Assembly: GCA_963920575.1 (NCBI GenBank)
Contig: OY986963.1
Span: 5,990,896 to 6,054,895, forward strand
Origin: Narthecium ossifragum
Taxonomy: Eukaryota; Streptophyta; Magnoliopsida; Dioscoreales; Nartheciaceae
Direction: 5' to 3'
Length of the DNA stretch: 64,000 nt
The position numbers were made by a program, and so were the translations under genes. Positions 1 through 12,206 of this stretch are shown here, piece after piece (within the stretch, counting starts at the first letter, position 1; every line of letters starts with the position of its first letter). Below the pieces are notes generated by a model. The model saw only the letters and a program-made list of their open reading frames with translations. It was not told the origin of the DNA and ran no database searches.

Positions 1-3000
1 CACTGCAAAATTGCAAGGATGGCATTAATGTCAGTCATAAGCCAGAGCTTGTGCCATGTGAAGACGGTGAGACTTGTGCTATGCCAAAGCCAATGCGTCG
101 AAAAAAATTCACCTGGACGGACAAATCAGACAGGTATGACTTGATCAAGCTTAAAGAATCATTCACCTTCTTTTGAAATGTTTATGCTGATCATAAGCAT
201 ATACTTATCACCCCACCCCTTTTCTCCTATCTATATCATACGTGGATCATATTTACAGGGCCATTTGTTTTATGTAGGCAATTAGTTATTCAATACGCCA
301 CAAATCGCGCAACACTTGGTCCAGGATTTCATCGTGTTGATTGGCCTTCACTTTCTAATCTACCAGCTCTTCCGGATGCTTGTAGAAGAAGAATTGCTGT
401 ACTGAAGAGTGATGTGAATTTCAGGAAATCTGTGATGAGACTCTGTAATCTTCTAGGGCAGCGGTATTTTAAGTATTTGAAACAAGCACGGAGCACAAGA
501 ATTCGAGATGCTATGTCAGAGGAAGGTCTTCATCTGTCAGCTACACTTGATGATGCTTCTGAATCAAATTCCCAGGTATGCCGTTGGGATAATTTTGAAG
601 ATCCACAGATTAAGGAAGCTCTTGATGATGTGCTTCAATACAAGAACATGATAAAGATGGATTCTGCTAAGAGACTTGGATCTAGGCCTGAAAAGGAGTG
701 GCCAGAGTTTCCTGCGAGTTATGCACCCAATTTGAACAACAAAATATCTGTGAGTAGGTGCTTAATTATTATGAGATTTGCTTGCATCTTTGGTTACTGA
801 ACTCTTCCATTTCTTATGTTTTGCCTCAAAGGAGCAAAATATGTACTCTTCAAGAACGGGAGGAGTTAACAATCAACTTGAAAGATGTCTGAAACGTACC
901 AGCATTACTTCAACATCTGGCCAAAGGAGGTTGAATTCTCATCACTTACGTGGGAAATATCTGAAGCTTTTTAGTAATAGAAACAACAGTTTGAAAAGAC
1001 AGGTATGTGAATCGTTGGCAGTGGCGAATGCTGTGGAGCTCCTCAAACTGGTCTTTTTAAGTACCTCTGCAGCACCTGAGTTCCAGATCTCACTTGCAGA
1101 AACTCTACGGCTCTATTCAGAGAATGACATATTCGCTGCTTTCAACTACCTCAAAGAGAAGGATTTTGTGGTATGATTTCATTCTTTGATCAGAATGGAT
1201 TTTGCTACAGAATTGTCTCAACTAGGTATATCTATAGCAGTGTTAATGGCTTGGCTTCCGAGCCACTAAAAAAGGGGTTTTGACATGGTTTTAAGTCCCA
1301 AAACTGAATTGAGCTTTATGGTTATGCCTGAGTGGGCTTTGGCCTGATGGAATTTTGTACCTGGACTGAGCTTACACCTGGGCCAGCTTGAAGGTGAATA
1401 ACTTTAGGTTAGCTTATACTGGATTCGGGGCTTCTATTGTGTGTATTGTGTGTGTAATGTAATACCAGACTCACCAGCGATCAAATTTGGCTAAAGTTGC
1501 ATGTTACAGCTTTCAACTTTTAGACCAGACTAAGCTATCATTTGGAAAAGGTTAAGACATCAATTGAAGATGGTAACCAACTTATTATGTTTTGATTTCA
1601 AGTATTCTTCATATAGTAACCAACTTCATTGATCATGATGCCTAATTTTGTAATATACGATTATGATCTTAATCGAACCAATGAAGCTCGATCTGTCTTC
1701 AATGTTCCCTCTAACACTAGCATTTATTTTGGAGAGAGAGGCAATAATTTTTTGTAAGGAATAGTTTTTTCCCTTGCGGTCTAACAACACACAGGATAAA
1801 TGCTAAAGAAGAATAGAAAGAAAGTGCTCCAGCAGACGTCTGCTTAAATCATTTATGCATTAGGAGCACAGAAGTTGCATGCCCTGATCATCTCCTTTAT
1901 ATGATATTTTTCTTTGATACAAATGTCCCTGGTGTCTCTCGCTCTCATTCTCAGATCTTCATTATTTCTCTGTACTATCCTTGATTACAGCATTTATAAA
2001 TTACCTGCATATCTATTTCTTCTTATTCATCTCCCTCCAAAATCATTAGGATGTGCCCATGTGCTGTGGTTGCTCTAGTATTTTGTCTTCTTCTATTTGT
2101 ACTTCTTGTTCTTTGCTTTTTCCGGCAAACCCTTTGCTTCTTTTCTCAGGAACTTCAAATGTGGCTGCTTGTTTGCATGATTGAACTACCTTTAAGTTTC
2201 ATGAATTGGTGGTTTTCAGTATATTTGTATATGTTTAAGTGAGCAAATATGGAAAGAAAAGAAGATTTGTATGTCTCGTGCCTTCTGTTTGTTAAACACT
2301 TCTGATTTGTAAATAGTTCAATCAGAATTATTTTCAGAAGTACAAGGTACTCATCCTCTTGTTTGGTGGTGGTTTTTAATTCGGTGGTTTTAATTTCTTC
2401 TGAGTGGTGTTGTTATATTGGCTTAGACATTTTTTTTGGTAGGTAGCTAGCGACGGGAACCGTCCATTTGTCCTTTCCCAAAAGTTCTGGCATGACGCTT
2501 CTTCTTCACCGTTTCCAATCGACTCTGGAAAGAGAGCTTCTGGTTTCTCTAGTTGGGTTCATGAACAAGAAAAAGATATAATGGAGGATGGCTCTTATCT
2601 GACATCAGACTTGCAATGTGGGGAAACTCTTCATTTGTTTGCCCTTGCTTCTTCAGGAGCGGTTTCCATTTCACCATGCTTGCCGAAGGAAGGTATTGGT
2701 GAGGCTGATGGGCATCCAAGTTCAAAATCAATCTGGCCCATAGAGGATGAATGTGAGGACGATGTGCCTAAGAGTTTAAAGCGAAAGAAGAAGCTGAGAA
2801 GTGATGAGAAGGTTAAGAAGCAGAAGTCCCTTAGAAAAGAGATCCCACTGGAGAAATCAGATAAGGATTTTTGTTTTCGGCGGGAGAAAGGATTTCCTGG
2901 TATCAAGGTGTCCCTAAAATGCGCAACAGTTTCAGTTGTTGGCACCATGCAGTGCTTGGCAGATGAGAAAAGCTATAGTCATACTCTAATATGTAAGAAT

Positions 3001-6000
3001 GATAGAAAGTATTCCATTTCTATGGCAGATGAGATTGAAGCTTCAGCCTCATCGGTCAATTTGAATACGAGTTGCTATTCCAGGATCACCAGTCAATCAG
3101 CATTGTTCCAGAAAGAAACTATCTGGGATTCTATGACTAGTTATGCAGCACTTTCTTCAACAGAACTTCTTGCGGAGATTGAACCAATCACCTTTTCTCC
3201 TGATCTGTTTAGGATTGTTCATTCGGCTATTCAACAAGCTGGGGAGCAAGGATTGAGCATGGATGAAGTATCCCAAGCCATGTGCTTAGAAGGTATTTTT
3301 GGCCGAGTGTGTATTGTCTATTTGTGTTACTTGTTCACTCGGGTGATTGAGTCTGGATTCTTTTTTAACTCTTCTTATTCAGGGTTGCTGTTGGCTGAAA
3401 TAGTTGTTGACACGCTTGAAGTATTTCAGCTAGCTGTCAAGGTAGGATTTTAAGATTTGGACAAGCTGAAAAGCTTGATATTTTAATTCGGCACTTTCTG
3501 TTTGCTTTCTGAATAATCCTTTGCATATTAGACCTTGATGATTAGATCAAGAACTGCAATACATCTTTTGTTAACAACTAATTGCATCCTTTTATATAGT
3601 ACATATTAGCTGATTTATATTGAACAACTTCCTCTATTTTTACTTGAGCTACTAGTTCTTTCAACAATATCTTTTGGCCTGATTCATTGTTCAAACTAAT
3701 ACTGCAAATATTAAGGCTACTGCTATGTTAACCTACTGACTTGGCTTACTTTCTGAGGAAAGCTATTTTTTTTATTTCTAATATGTCATGAGTCATGACA
3801 CAAGTTTATCATCTATAATTTTATCATATTGCTACAAGAGCAATTTTATTTTTAATGAACGTTTCCATTCTGTGTGTTGAGAGTCATTTCGAGGTGAGAG
3901 CGCTGAGAATTATTGTGTTTTAATGGCATTATTGGTGTTGGTAAATCATCTAGGTGGTTCAGCTAAACTTCTCAAAAACCTATTATTATGTCTTGCATGC
4001 AATTTTTCTATCCAGGTGTTCCATAGAATAATTTGAGGATTGTAATCAATTTCTAGAAGTCTTCTAGGGCTACTTGAACAAATTCTTGTGCTTTGGCCAT
4101 TCAAATGTGGAGCGATTGGGGTCCAATATGTGCAGGATACACAAGTTTATTCAAACTTTCTGTTATATGCTAGGTGTATATATTTATTTTCTGTAGTTAT
4201 AATGGCAGCAGTGCCTTATACTACGAGCCAAGGATTCCTTTGCCGCCAGCAACCTTGGTGCCGGCCGGCAAATCTCGAGCCGGTGGCTTAGCGGCTCCGG
4301 CTTTGGGTCCGGCTCTGGCTCAATGGATTTCGTAGGTGAGCCGATCGGCACCGGCTGGTGCTGGTTGATACATGGTGTTGCCAGGTTAGTGCCGATTGGA
4401 AAGAAGAGGGGAAGAGAGGAAGAGAAGAGGGGAGGAATCAGAGAAAATAAAAGGGGAAAAGGGAAGAAGAGAATGAGGAGAAAGGAGAGCAAGATGAGGG
4501 TTAAAGAAGGGGAGGGGAAGGAGAGAAAGAGGAGAGGAAAAAAAAAGGAGAGAAAAAGAGAGAGAGAGAGGAAGGAAGAAGGCCGACGGCATACTCAGAA
4601 GTCGGGATCGATCGTCGGAGACGGCGGCGAAAGAAGGAGCATCGATTGTCGGGGGCGACAGCGAAGGAGCATCGATCATCAGGGGCGACGGCGTAGGAGC
4701 ATCGATAATCAGAGGCGGCGGCGAAAGAACATCGGGAGGTTAGGGTTTAACAGGTAACGGGTTATATATACTAAAGACAACGGGTTTCGGGTCCAAACCC
4801 GTTACTTACCTTTTATATCCAGTCTTCTCTCTCTCTCTCTCTCTCTCGGATCGGCCCCATCTCTCTCTTGATCGCCCCCGATGCAGGTGCTCCTCTTGTC
4901 TCCGTCGGAATCCGCCCCCGTCTCCGTCGGAACAGTCTCCTAAGCCCATCACCAACTTTTTAATTTATTTTCCTCTCTCACTTATTATGTTCTTCTCTCC
5001 ATTGTGCGGCCGGCATTGGCGGTGCCGGCGGCAAGTCTCGAGCCGGTCGGAGGCCGGCATAGCAATCCTTGCTACGGGCATAATGTAAGTCAGATCCCAT
5101 GATTTATCAGACTGAGATCCTTTTTCCACTATACTTATACAGTTGATCAATTCTATTTACAGGACGCTAGTAAAGTGTTTCAGATGATTTCTAGTTGACT
5201 CTGACAATTTTGAGAATAAATTAATTTAAAATTTCATGACTCTGATTCTACTAAGAAAATTTTGGAGTTTGGTCCTAGAGACTGCTTGGTTGTGTGATCT
5301 CTTCACATACAATTTGCAGTGATACTGTTTCTTTTTGACAATGCCAGAATTATTGTAGGGCTTTACTTTTTTTTTCCCGTGTATGTCGGGCTTTTATTAT
5401 GTTCTGAGCTACGAATAGCAGCTTGGTTTTTCCTAGGGACTTCAAATTTGGTTTGTGGTTATGAACATATCCTTCCAATGTGAATACTTTGTGGCACTAG
5501 GTTATCACAACTGGTTTTGTGTTGTTATACACAAGAATTGCGGTCTCGGTGGTACGCACCGTGCCGGCAACGGTACGTACCGCCGGCATGGTGCATGCCG
5601 AACCGGTACGCCCCCGTGCCTGTCCTTTTCATATTAACATGCAAAAATCGTGTAAAATAACAGATTACAATAGTATTTCTTCTTCTTTTCTTCCTTTTGA
5701 AGAGCAATAACTGAAGGCTAAAGTTTATAAAAGGAAAGCTAAACCTATTAGGCAATACTATTAATAGGCATTAGGATCCAATTAGTAGGCAATCAATGTT
5801 TATCTAGATAGGCAATAGGACCTAATTAGTAGGCAATCAATGCATTAATAGATAAGGATGAATGCAGCATATAATATAGGGATGATGACAGTGAATATGT
5901 TAGAAAAAAGGATATAAGATATGTGCTGGCCGAAACTGGTACATATTGGCTTATACCGGGCGGCACAAAGCGGCTCCCCCAGATCGGTAAATACCAGCTG

Positions 6001-9000
6001 GCACGCACCGTGCCGGCCGGTACAGAAATACCTGGTTATACGTCCCGGATATTTAATCCTTAAAATCTGTGGTTGTTACCAGTCCTATTATTGCAACTGG
6101 TCCAATCCGTTTTTATCCTTTTCCGCTCTTATCCTACTCTTTGATAATCTAGGCCCTCTAGGGTGCTCTTCCTCAGTTCCTCTTATTTGGCTCACAAAAG
6201 CAAACTTAAATCTCCTTGATATCTTGGATTTGTTTATCTCCCAAATATTTCATGCATTAGGGTCTTTGACTTAGTTCAATCAATCACCAGTTATTAGTCA
6301 ATCAACCAATTATCCATAAGTTCAATTTTTTAATGTTTCATCCAACATACCTTCCTTCCCACTCTAATTGTTCTTTCCTTTGTGTGCTAGCATGTTTCTA
6401 ATTTGGGTCAACATTATTTGGACCATATGTTTTGGTCCAAAGCTATGGAGATTAATGTGTTACATCCTCTTTATTTGATGCATTGTTATGTGTATCAAAT
6501 TCTATTGTGGCAAGTTAGTAAAGCCATAGCACAGTGTTGTTGGAGCTAAGCAAGTGATACTTTTGCAAGTCAAGGAACCAATCATTGTTGCAGAAAGCAT
6601 GTTTCTGATCAGTTTTTCCATGTTATAATACATCTCATTAGTTATTTCGTAGTTCCTTGAGGGACAAAAGCTCTAATTGGGTACGTTTTGCTATGGTAGA
6701 AGCCATACGGGCACAATATGTACAATTACGTGATCCATATCAAGTTGCCAACCCTAGTTGCTTGGATTTGATGTCTTAGTGTTACATTTCATTTGCAATC
6801 TTGCCGATGATGTATCCTTAGAAGCAAGTAGTCGCAATGGAGCAGTAGGGGGGGTGAAAGTAAGCAGAAAGAATAGCTTTTTAAGTGTCTTCCTCATCAA
6901 AAGTGGCACAGGAAATAGGTAGGGGCGGTATGGTTTGGGAACAATTTCAATAGCATAAACTTGCAATCTTTGTTTCTGAGGTCATAGCTGGCTGTCATAA
7001 CGGATATGCTGTTTGCAAGAGCTTGCAGTTGGCCGGTTCTTACATGATAGAGCATGCTTCATAAATAGATAGCCCAAGCTTAAGCGTGAAATATCACGTT
7101 GAAACTAAAACCAAAAGAAATCAATTAAACACCAGTCCAATTAATACTGGGTTTTTGGTTTCAACATGGCCAGCTCATGAACTGGAGCCGCCTTTTTTTC
7201 AGCCGTTAGCTTGGGCAGCCCTTATGCAGGCTATTTGAGCTGGTTCAAGGCAACTTATTAATGGATTCAAAGCTAACTACTGATCCCAGCATTTCAAGCT
7301 AGGTGCATTTATAAGTGCACTCCCATCACCAATCTGAACTTGGTAGCATTTGTAGTCTCGTCACTAAGTCCATTCGGCTTTAGTCTTCAGGATTATGTAT
7401 GATGGATTGAATTGAGTAGAATCTCTATATTGATTGGGGCATGGATATGCAATCTCATACTTTTCGTAAGGATAAACTTGTTAAAGTTAGTCATTATGCC
7501 CTGTATTTTTCTATTGTTAAGCTTGTATATTTACTTTTTGCACGTTTTCACGTGTAGTTTTCAATTGCATATAACTTGCATAGTAGGCGCCCTTATGCTA
7601 TTTTACTTGCATACTATTGCACCGCGTACATCAGTCATCCAATTTCTAGTGCTAGTTAGAGCATATAGTTGCAAGCTTGCCAATAGCCTGTCCTGCATCA
7701 TCCGTCTTTGGAATAGGGTTGGATACAGTGAATGATCTTCGGCTGTTCTTGGAGTTATGTGAGAGCTAGAAGTCATCATTAAACAGTTCTTGAACCAGGT
7801 TTTCTATGTAGGGTTCAAACTGTTCTGCTGTAGACAGCTCACATATCACAATATAAAGGGGGCGTTTGGTTGCTTGCATCAGTTGATGCAGCATCAGTTG
7901 ATGCAGTATTAGCATCACCTGTTTGTTTGGTTGCTTGTATCAACTGATGCAGTATTAGCTCATTTTCTGTTTGGTTGGTATGTATTGCATCAGTTGATAC
8001 AGCTGTTTTATATCATTTTTTTTCTTTAGCTGTTTTTTATTTAGCTATATTTTTTCTTTGACTATATTTATTAAATTATTGAGCACGTGCTAACTTAATA
8101 ATTTCTTAATTATTAAAGTAAAAAAGATCAAGCAGGTGTGAGTATTAACCTAAAATCGTCCTAGCAAACTCTTAAATACAAAGTATCAACCAAATCTTGA
8201 ACGACAGTGTCCAATTCTTTACTTATCTTCCGGGCTTAATTCGTTTATGATAATTTTTTTAATAAAAATCAACAAAAATACAAGCAAAAATAATATATTC
8301 ATGTAAAGTTTTTTTCCCACGAATTTTCGGATTTTCTGGTTGGGTTTTCAGATTTTTCGGAATTCATATATTGATTTTTCAGATTTATTCAAGGTTTTAT
8401 TAATTCCGAAAATAATATTTTAATTCATATAGTGTAAAGTTTTTTTTTCCACGAATTTTCGGATTTTCTGGTTGTGTTTTCAGATTTTTCGGAATTCATA
8501 TATTGATTTTTCGGATTTATTCAAAGATTTATTAATTCCGAAAATAATATTTTAATTTATATAGTGATGCATCAGCTGATGCAGCATCTGAGCCTCTTTT
8601 TGCATCAGCTGATACATGCATCAGCTGATGCATTGACCAACCAAACACAGATTTGTATCAAAAGGCTGCATCAACTGATGCATGTATCAGCTGATACATG
8701 CAACCAAACAGCCCCAAAGTTAACTCGGACCAGCATCATGTGAATGATGTGGTAGACTAGTTGTAACTTGGAAAGTTGGGCATTGGTGAACTTAGTTGCA
8801 GCATGAATAGACAGTAACCACATCATGTCACTCAGCTTATATCGATTGGCTTATATTCGTAAGACTGGAGAGGGTGGTAGAGATCCATTATTGAAACCAT
8901 GGATATCACAACCAGAAACGTTTATGGGGACAGTGGGCTATCAAGCGACTCGTACGTTCATAGGCTTATATTTGTAAGACTGGAAAGGGTGGCAGATATC

Positions 9001-10769
9001 TATCATTGGAACCATGGATATCACTACCAGAAAAGCTTCTGGGGACAGTGAGCTATCAAGTGGCTCGTACGTGTTTCCTGCTGGTGTACGTACTTTTCCA
9101 TAATAGATATGAGACTTCAGAAACGCTTCTGGGGATTGCTTCACTTTTGTTTTTATGGAAGCTTAAAAATCTTTTGCCATATTTTATTGTATAAAGCCAT
9201 AAAAGCAATTGTGCACGTGGTTTTAACCCTTCTACTAGCACATCGGAGTGGCTAAGGGCCGAAGTCTCTTGTGAAGAGGTCTTGGTTTCAAGTCCCATCT
9301 AAGGGAGTTAGGTTATTAAGTTGTAGCCTTAGGGACCCTAAGCCTGGGTAAAAGGATTATTTTTTTATTTATAAAAAGAGGTGTTTATGGCCTTCATTAT
9401 TTACAATCAAATGTTTGCATCTACTGATTATTTACATTAGTTTTGTTGGAGATACAAATTGCTGCTATCTGGGTCAAGTTAGTGCTAATTGAGTGATTCA
9501 AGATCATCTGGCTCGATAAAGAATCTTGTTTTGTTTTAATGTTTATTGCATTGACTGTAGATATCCATTAATAGCTATACTTTTTCGTGTCATTTTGATC
9601 AACATGGTTTCTACAGGTTAATGCCTATGACTCTGTACGAGTTGTGGATTTTGTATACAGATCAAAGTACTGCATAGGCTTTTCTTGTAATAGAGATCTT
9701 CATCTGTCATCTAATATAAAGTCTCAAACGACGAGTCATGACTTCTCTAAGCCATTGCAAGGTCAGAATAGCATCCATTCTTGCCAAGATACTGGCATGA
9801 ACCTTGGTAATGATCACAGGCATAGGGATTTGAATACTGAGCCTAACATGACCCCCCCTCAAACCGTTGAAGATAGAGGTGTCACACCTGAAGAGTGCAT
9901 TCAGATGGAAGTGCCTTTCCAAGGGAATGAGGTAAAAAATGGCAAATGTTCCGAAGGTGATATGAATGTGTATCGTCCTATTCTACCATGGATTGGTGGT
10001 GATGGCAGTACAAACAATATTGTGTACAAGGGTCTTGCGCGTCGGTTACTTGGGATTGTCATGCAAAATCCTGGTATATTGGAGGTACTCACTGCATCCT
10101 TAGTATGATATGGATCCTATATACAACTTGTGAATCTACTTGTTGATATTGAATGACTAGATCTTTTTGAGGAGATAGTTATGAAAGATATAGACATCTT
10201 CAGCCTATAAAGCTTGGTCCACATAGGGACAGAGGAGTGCTTGAAGTAATGACTTATTTAGTATGTTGTTAATGCTTATTGCATAGCCACCAATTAGAAT
10301 TCACAGGAATAGTAAATTGCCATTAAACTAGAAAATTCTTTTCTCATACTTTCTCTTGATTACAGGAAGATATCATCGATCGGATTGGCGTGCTAAATCC
10401 CCAGGTATTTCTCATCTCCAAAGTGGTTGACTTGTCCTTTCTATCGAGAAATTGTTGTCATACTTGTAGGTACTCTTGGTAAACTACTGGGGAACGAAGA
10501 GAAACTCTATTTTGTCATGCAGTATCACATTCAGTATAAAGTTGCTCTACGGTTCTCTAATGCATGAGTTGTATGTTATACAGAGCTGCAGGTGTCTGTT
10601 GGAGACGATGGTTCTGGATAACCATCTTATCGTGCGTAGTATGTTTCAATCTCTAGGTGACACTCCTCCCACAATATTGCAGAAACTTTGCGGATCCAAC
10701 TTCAAGAAACCAGAACCAGTATTCAGAAAACATTTCTTTGCTAACCCAATGAGCACCTCCTTGCTTTAG
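1..10769 (+). CDS. TFIIIC B-block-binding subunit (GTF3C1-like), 3' part, 8 visible exons
   Basis: This is the 3' part of the gene for the largest TFIIIC subunit, which binds the B-box of tRNA-type promoters and recruits RNA polymerase III in the nucleus. Visible exons, with phases that all agree, are 3-133 (open to the left), 278-749, 832-1170, 2443-3292, 3383-3441, 9617-10084, 10366-10404 and 10584-10769. Together they give about 847 residues ending at TAG 10767-10769. I recognise the family from stretches such as KKFTWTDKSDRQLVIQYATN, the block around SLAVANAVELLKLVFLSTS, GLARRLLGIVMQNPGILEED and the C-terminus FFANPMSTSLL, which match plant 'B-block binding subunit of TFIIIC' proteins as I remember them. 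The intron at 3442-9616 is 6.2 kb and holds several repeat insertions. The N-terminal half lies outside the window. Exon 832-1170 contains a possible internal donor after KRQ at 1001, but the family similarity continues past it. No frameshift or internal stop was seen. Confidence 0.87.
1171..2442 (+). other. Intron 3 of the TFIIIC gene
   Basis: This 1.27-kb intron runs from GT at 1171 to AG at 2441-2442. It is AT-rich, with T-rich tracts before the acceptor. I see no gene or clear transposon ends in it. The 63-residue hydrophobic open frame near 2051-2242 is a translated T-rich tract. Confidence 0.6.
4219..5093. mobile_element. GC-rich element with inverted ends inside TFIIIC intron 5
   Basis: The left end reads AGCCAAGGATTCC and the right end reads GCAATCCTTGCT, which is its imperfect reverse complement. 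ACG flanks both ends. Just inside each end lies a GC-rich block with CTCGAGCCGG (about 4273 and 5037) and repeated CCGGC. The interior is a purine-rich stretch (4400-4580), a minisatellite-like block based on GGGGCGACGGCGAAGGAGC (4610-4730), and a CT microsatellite (4825-4848). No transposase is visible, so this is at best a non-autonomous element. The class is unknown and the ends are imperfect. Confidence 0.4.
5540..6035. repeat. Repeat with palindromic GGTACGCACCGTGCCGG-type ends
   Basis: Two GC-rich blocks, about 5550-5620 and 5920-6035, both contain GCACCGTGCCGG and several GGTAC or CCGGCCGGTAC palindromes. They stand out from the AT-rich intron around them. Between them are short direct repeats of 'taggcaat' with 'taattagtaggcaatcaatg' at 5771-5860. 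A fragment of the same style lies near 30192-30230. It is probably a non-autonomous transposon, but I could not find convincing target duplications. Confidence 0.3.
7859..8715. mobile_element. 857-bp non-autonomous element with TGCATCAGTTGATGCA palindromes
   Basis: The left end GGGGCGTTTGGTTGCTTGCA and the right end, read in reverse complement (GGGGCTGTTTGGTTGCATGT), form terminal inverted repeats. AAAG flanks both sides (7855-7858 and 8716-8719). The subterminal regions are built from self-complementary units such as GCATCAGTTGATGC and GCATCAGCTGATGC on both sides (7877-7945 and 8568-8700). The centre holds two copies of a unit of about 129 bp (about 8305-8565). There is no open reading frame. 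A related copy lies at 40167-40544. Confidence 0.65.
8305..8565. repeat. Two tandem copies of a ~129-bp unit inside the 7859-8715 element
   Basis: Each copy starts near 'gtaaagttttttt', runs through CACGAATTTTCGGATTTTCT and GATTTTTCGGAATTCATATA, and ends near AATTCCGAAAATAATATTTT. The copies are nearly identical, so the duplication is recent relative to the element or is kept uniform by conversion. Confidence 0.8.
8851..9080. repeat. Tandem duplication (~115 bp x2) in TFIIIC intron 5
   Basis: The segment from GGCTTATATTCGTAAGACTG through ACCATGGATATCACAACCAG to GCTATCAAGCGACTCGTACG at about 8850-8955 is repeated with a few differences at about 8962-9075. A shorter third echo (AGAAACGCTTCTGGGGA) follows at about 9118-9135. 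No coding content was recognised. Confidence 0.75.
9230..9372 (+). mobile_element. tRNA-derived SINE
   Basis: A box-A-like TGGCTAAGGGC (9249-9259) is followed 25 bp later by a box-B-like GGTTTCAAGTCCC (9284-9296). This is the internal RNA polymerase III promoter of a tRNA-type sequence. A non-tRNA body (TAGCCTTAGGGACCCTAAGC) and a T-rich end at about 9358-9368 follow. Spacing and layout fit a plant tRNA-derived SINE better than a functional tRNA, because the acceptor stem and cloverleaf cannot be completed. Confidence 0.55.
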
Positions 10770-11689
10770 TCAGCAGTAATTTTGTATTTATCGATCTTGT
10801 AATTTTCATTTTGTGGTTATATTTGAGATGCGGTTGTACACCTGTGTGCATAGTAGCATAAGTGGTAATGCCTGTGATCCTCCAAGGTGGAGGAGAAGAC
10901 AAGCCTCAGTGGTAGCTCAACTAATAAAAAAGAATTAAAAAAATTGTTATGCGTAGGGTAAGCATTTTCTTATCATAAGTAATTTTATAGAAAATTATGA
11001 ATGGACTCGACCATGGTTTGGAGGTTCGCCAAGACATGGGATTTTGGCACCCACCAACTGATCCTAAATCGAAATCAAAACCGACCGAAACTTCCAAGCT
11101 AGGCCGCAAATGAAATGGTTAAAAAATCAGCAAGGTTACCTCATCATGCTCCCGTTTCTATCCAAACATTCTAGCATGGCTGTGGGTGCAATATGGTCAG
11201 CCTCGGTGGAACATGTGTTAAAAGAGATATTTGGATGGAGTTTTTGGACTTTGATTATGTTTTGTTTGTTGCTATCCCAAGGATGGAAAATTGTAAAGCA
11301 GATGGTGTAACCCGTTAATGTCGTCACTCATGGGCCTTGGAGGATGGCATCACGGACTTGGATCGGTTTATGTAAAAGGTCTTAGCCTTCGTAGCTCATC
11401 TAATCAAAGAAAAAAAAAAAAAGTTCTTCACCCTCGTTTGGTACGGGAATAAGAGTGGAATATAACCCCTTATTCTCTAGTTTATCTATAAACATCATTG
11501 GATTAGAAAGAGAAATAGAGTGTAATAAGATCCCTGGGTTTACAAATCCACCACGTTATCTTTATTTTATTACATCACGATTTTCAAAATATATGACACG
11601 AATCTTGAGACATATATGCATGATATAATTGAGTTATAAATATCTTGATACTAATTGATACAACATGAGAGATATGATTAAATTATATT

Positions 11690-11930
11690 AATATATTATT
11701 TTTAAAAAATATGATATAATCAAGAATATATATTATATATTATAGTATATTATGTAGTATAGTAGTATTATATACTGTAATATATATTATAGTATATTAT
11801 ATATTATATATTATATATTATGATTATATTATATCCATATCCATATATAATATATTATATAAATTATATTATATAATATATATTATATATTATATGTTAT
11901 AGTATATTATATATTATAATATATTTGTGG
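11690..11930. repeat. AT-rich minisatellite (TATTATA-type)
   Basis: About 240 bp consists almost only of A and T in short units such as TATATTATAGTATATTATG. It is low-complexity sequence with no recognisable function. Confidence 0.85.
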
Positions 11931-12059
11931 CACAAACATCGATACATCAACTCATTGAAAATTATAATAAAAATTATAAATGAAAACCTCTGTACTCATG
12001 AAATTAAAAATATAAACAAAAAAAAACTATATCTATCCCTATTTCAGTTTTTATCGGCG

Positions 12060-12070
12060 CCCCCCCCCCC

Positions 12071-12103
<33 letters not shown>
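12060..12103. repeat. C-run followed by (CA)n microsatellite
   Basis: About 14 C residues run into a (CA)n tract of roughly 15 units, ending about 105 bp before the PPR start codon. It is likely to vary in length between individuals. Confidence 0.95.
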
Positions 12104-12105
<2 letters not shown>

Positions 12106-12206
12106 TTTCCATCCCAAAATTCCGTTAAACTGGAATAAACTATCAAACGGCCCATTTGGGTTATGCACAGGAGGATCGCTGTCGCTCCGTTGTAGCTCTC
12201 GCATCC

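Larger units (their letters stand above)
11430..12150. mobile_element. Possible MITE upstream of the PPR gene
   Basis: The left side reads CTCGTTTGGTACGGGAATAA. The right side, in reverse complement, reads GCCGTTTGATAGTTTATTCC. Both follow the GTTTGGTA...TATTCC pattern common at Tourist/hAT-type MITE ends. The interior is an AT-rich tract plus a C-run and (CA)n. Target duplications were not resolved. If real, its right end lies only about 55 bp before the PPR start codon and would contribute to that promoter. Confidence 0.3.
10770..12206. other. Intergenic: TFIIIC to PPR gene
   Basis: This stretch has no supported gene. It holds the TFIIIC 3' UTR, two A-rich SINE-type tails (GTAGCTCAACTAATAAAAAA near 10905 and GTAGCTCATCTAATCAAAGA near 11391), a long TATTATA-type AT-rich tract (about 11690-11930), and a C-run followed by (CA)n just before the PPR start. 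Confidence 0.7.

Noticed and set aside
4323..4757. Plus-strand open frame rich in Lys, Arg and Glu
   Set aside because: It is a translated purine-rich repeat inside an intronic element, with no protein-like composition.
9230..9300. A functional tRNA gene
   Set aside because: Box A and box B are present, but the acceptor, D and anticodon stems cannot be drawn and the downstream body is SINE-like.
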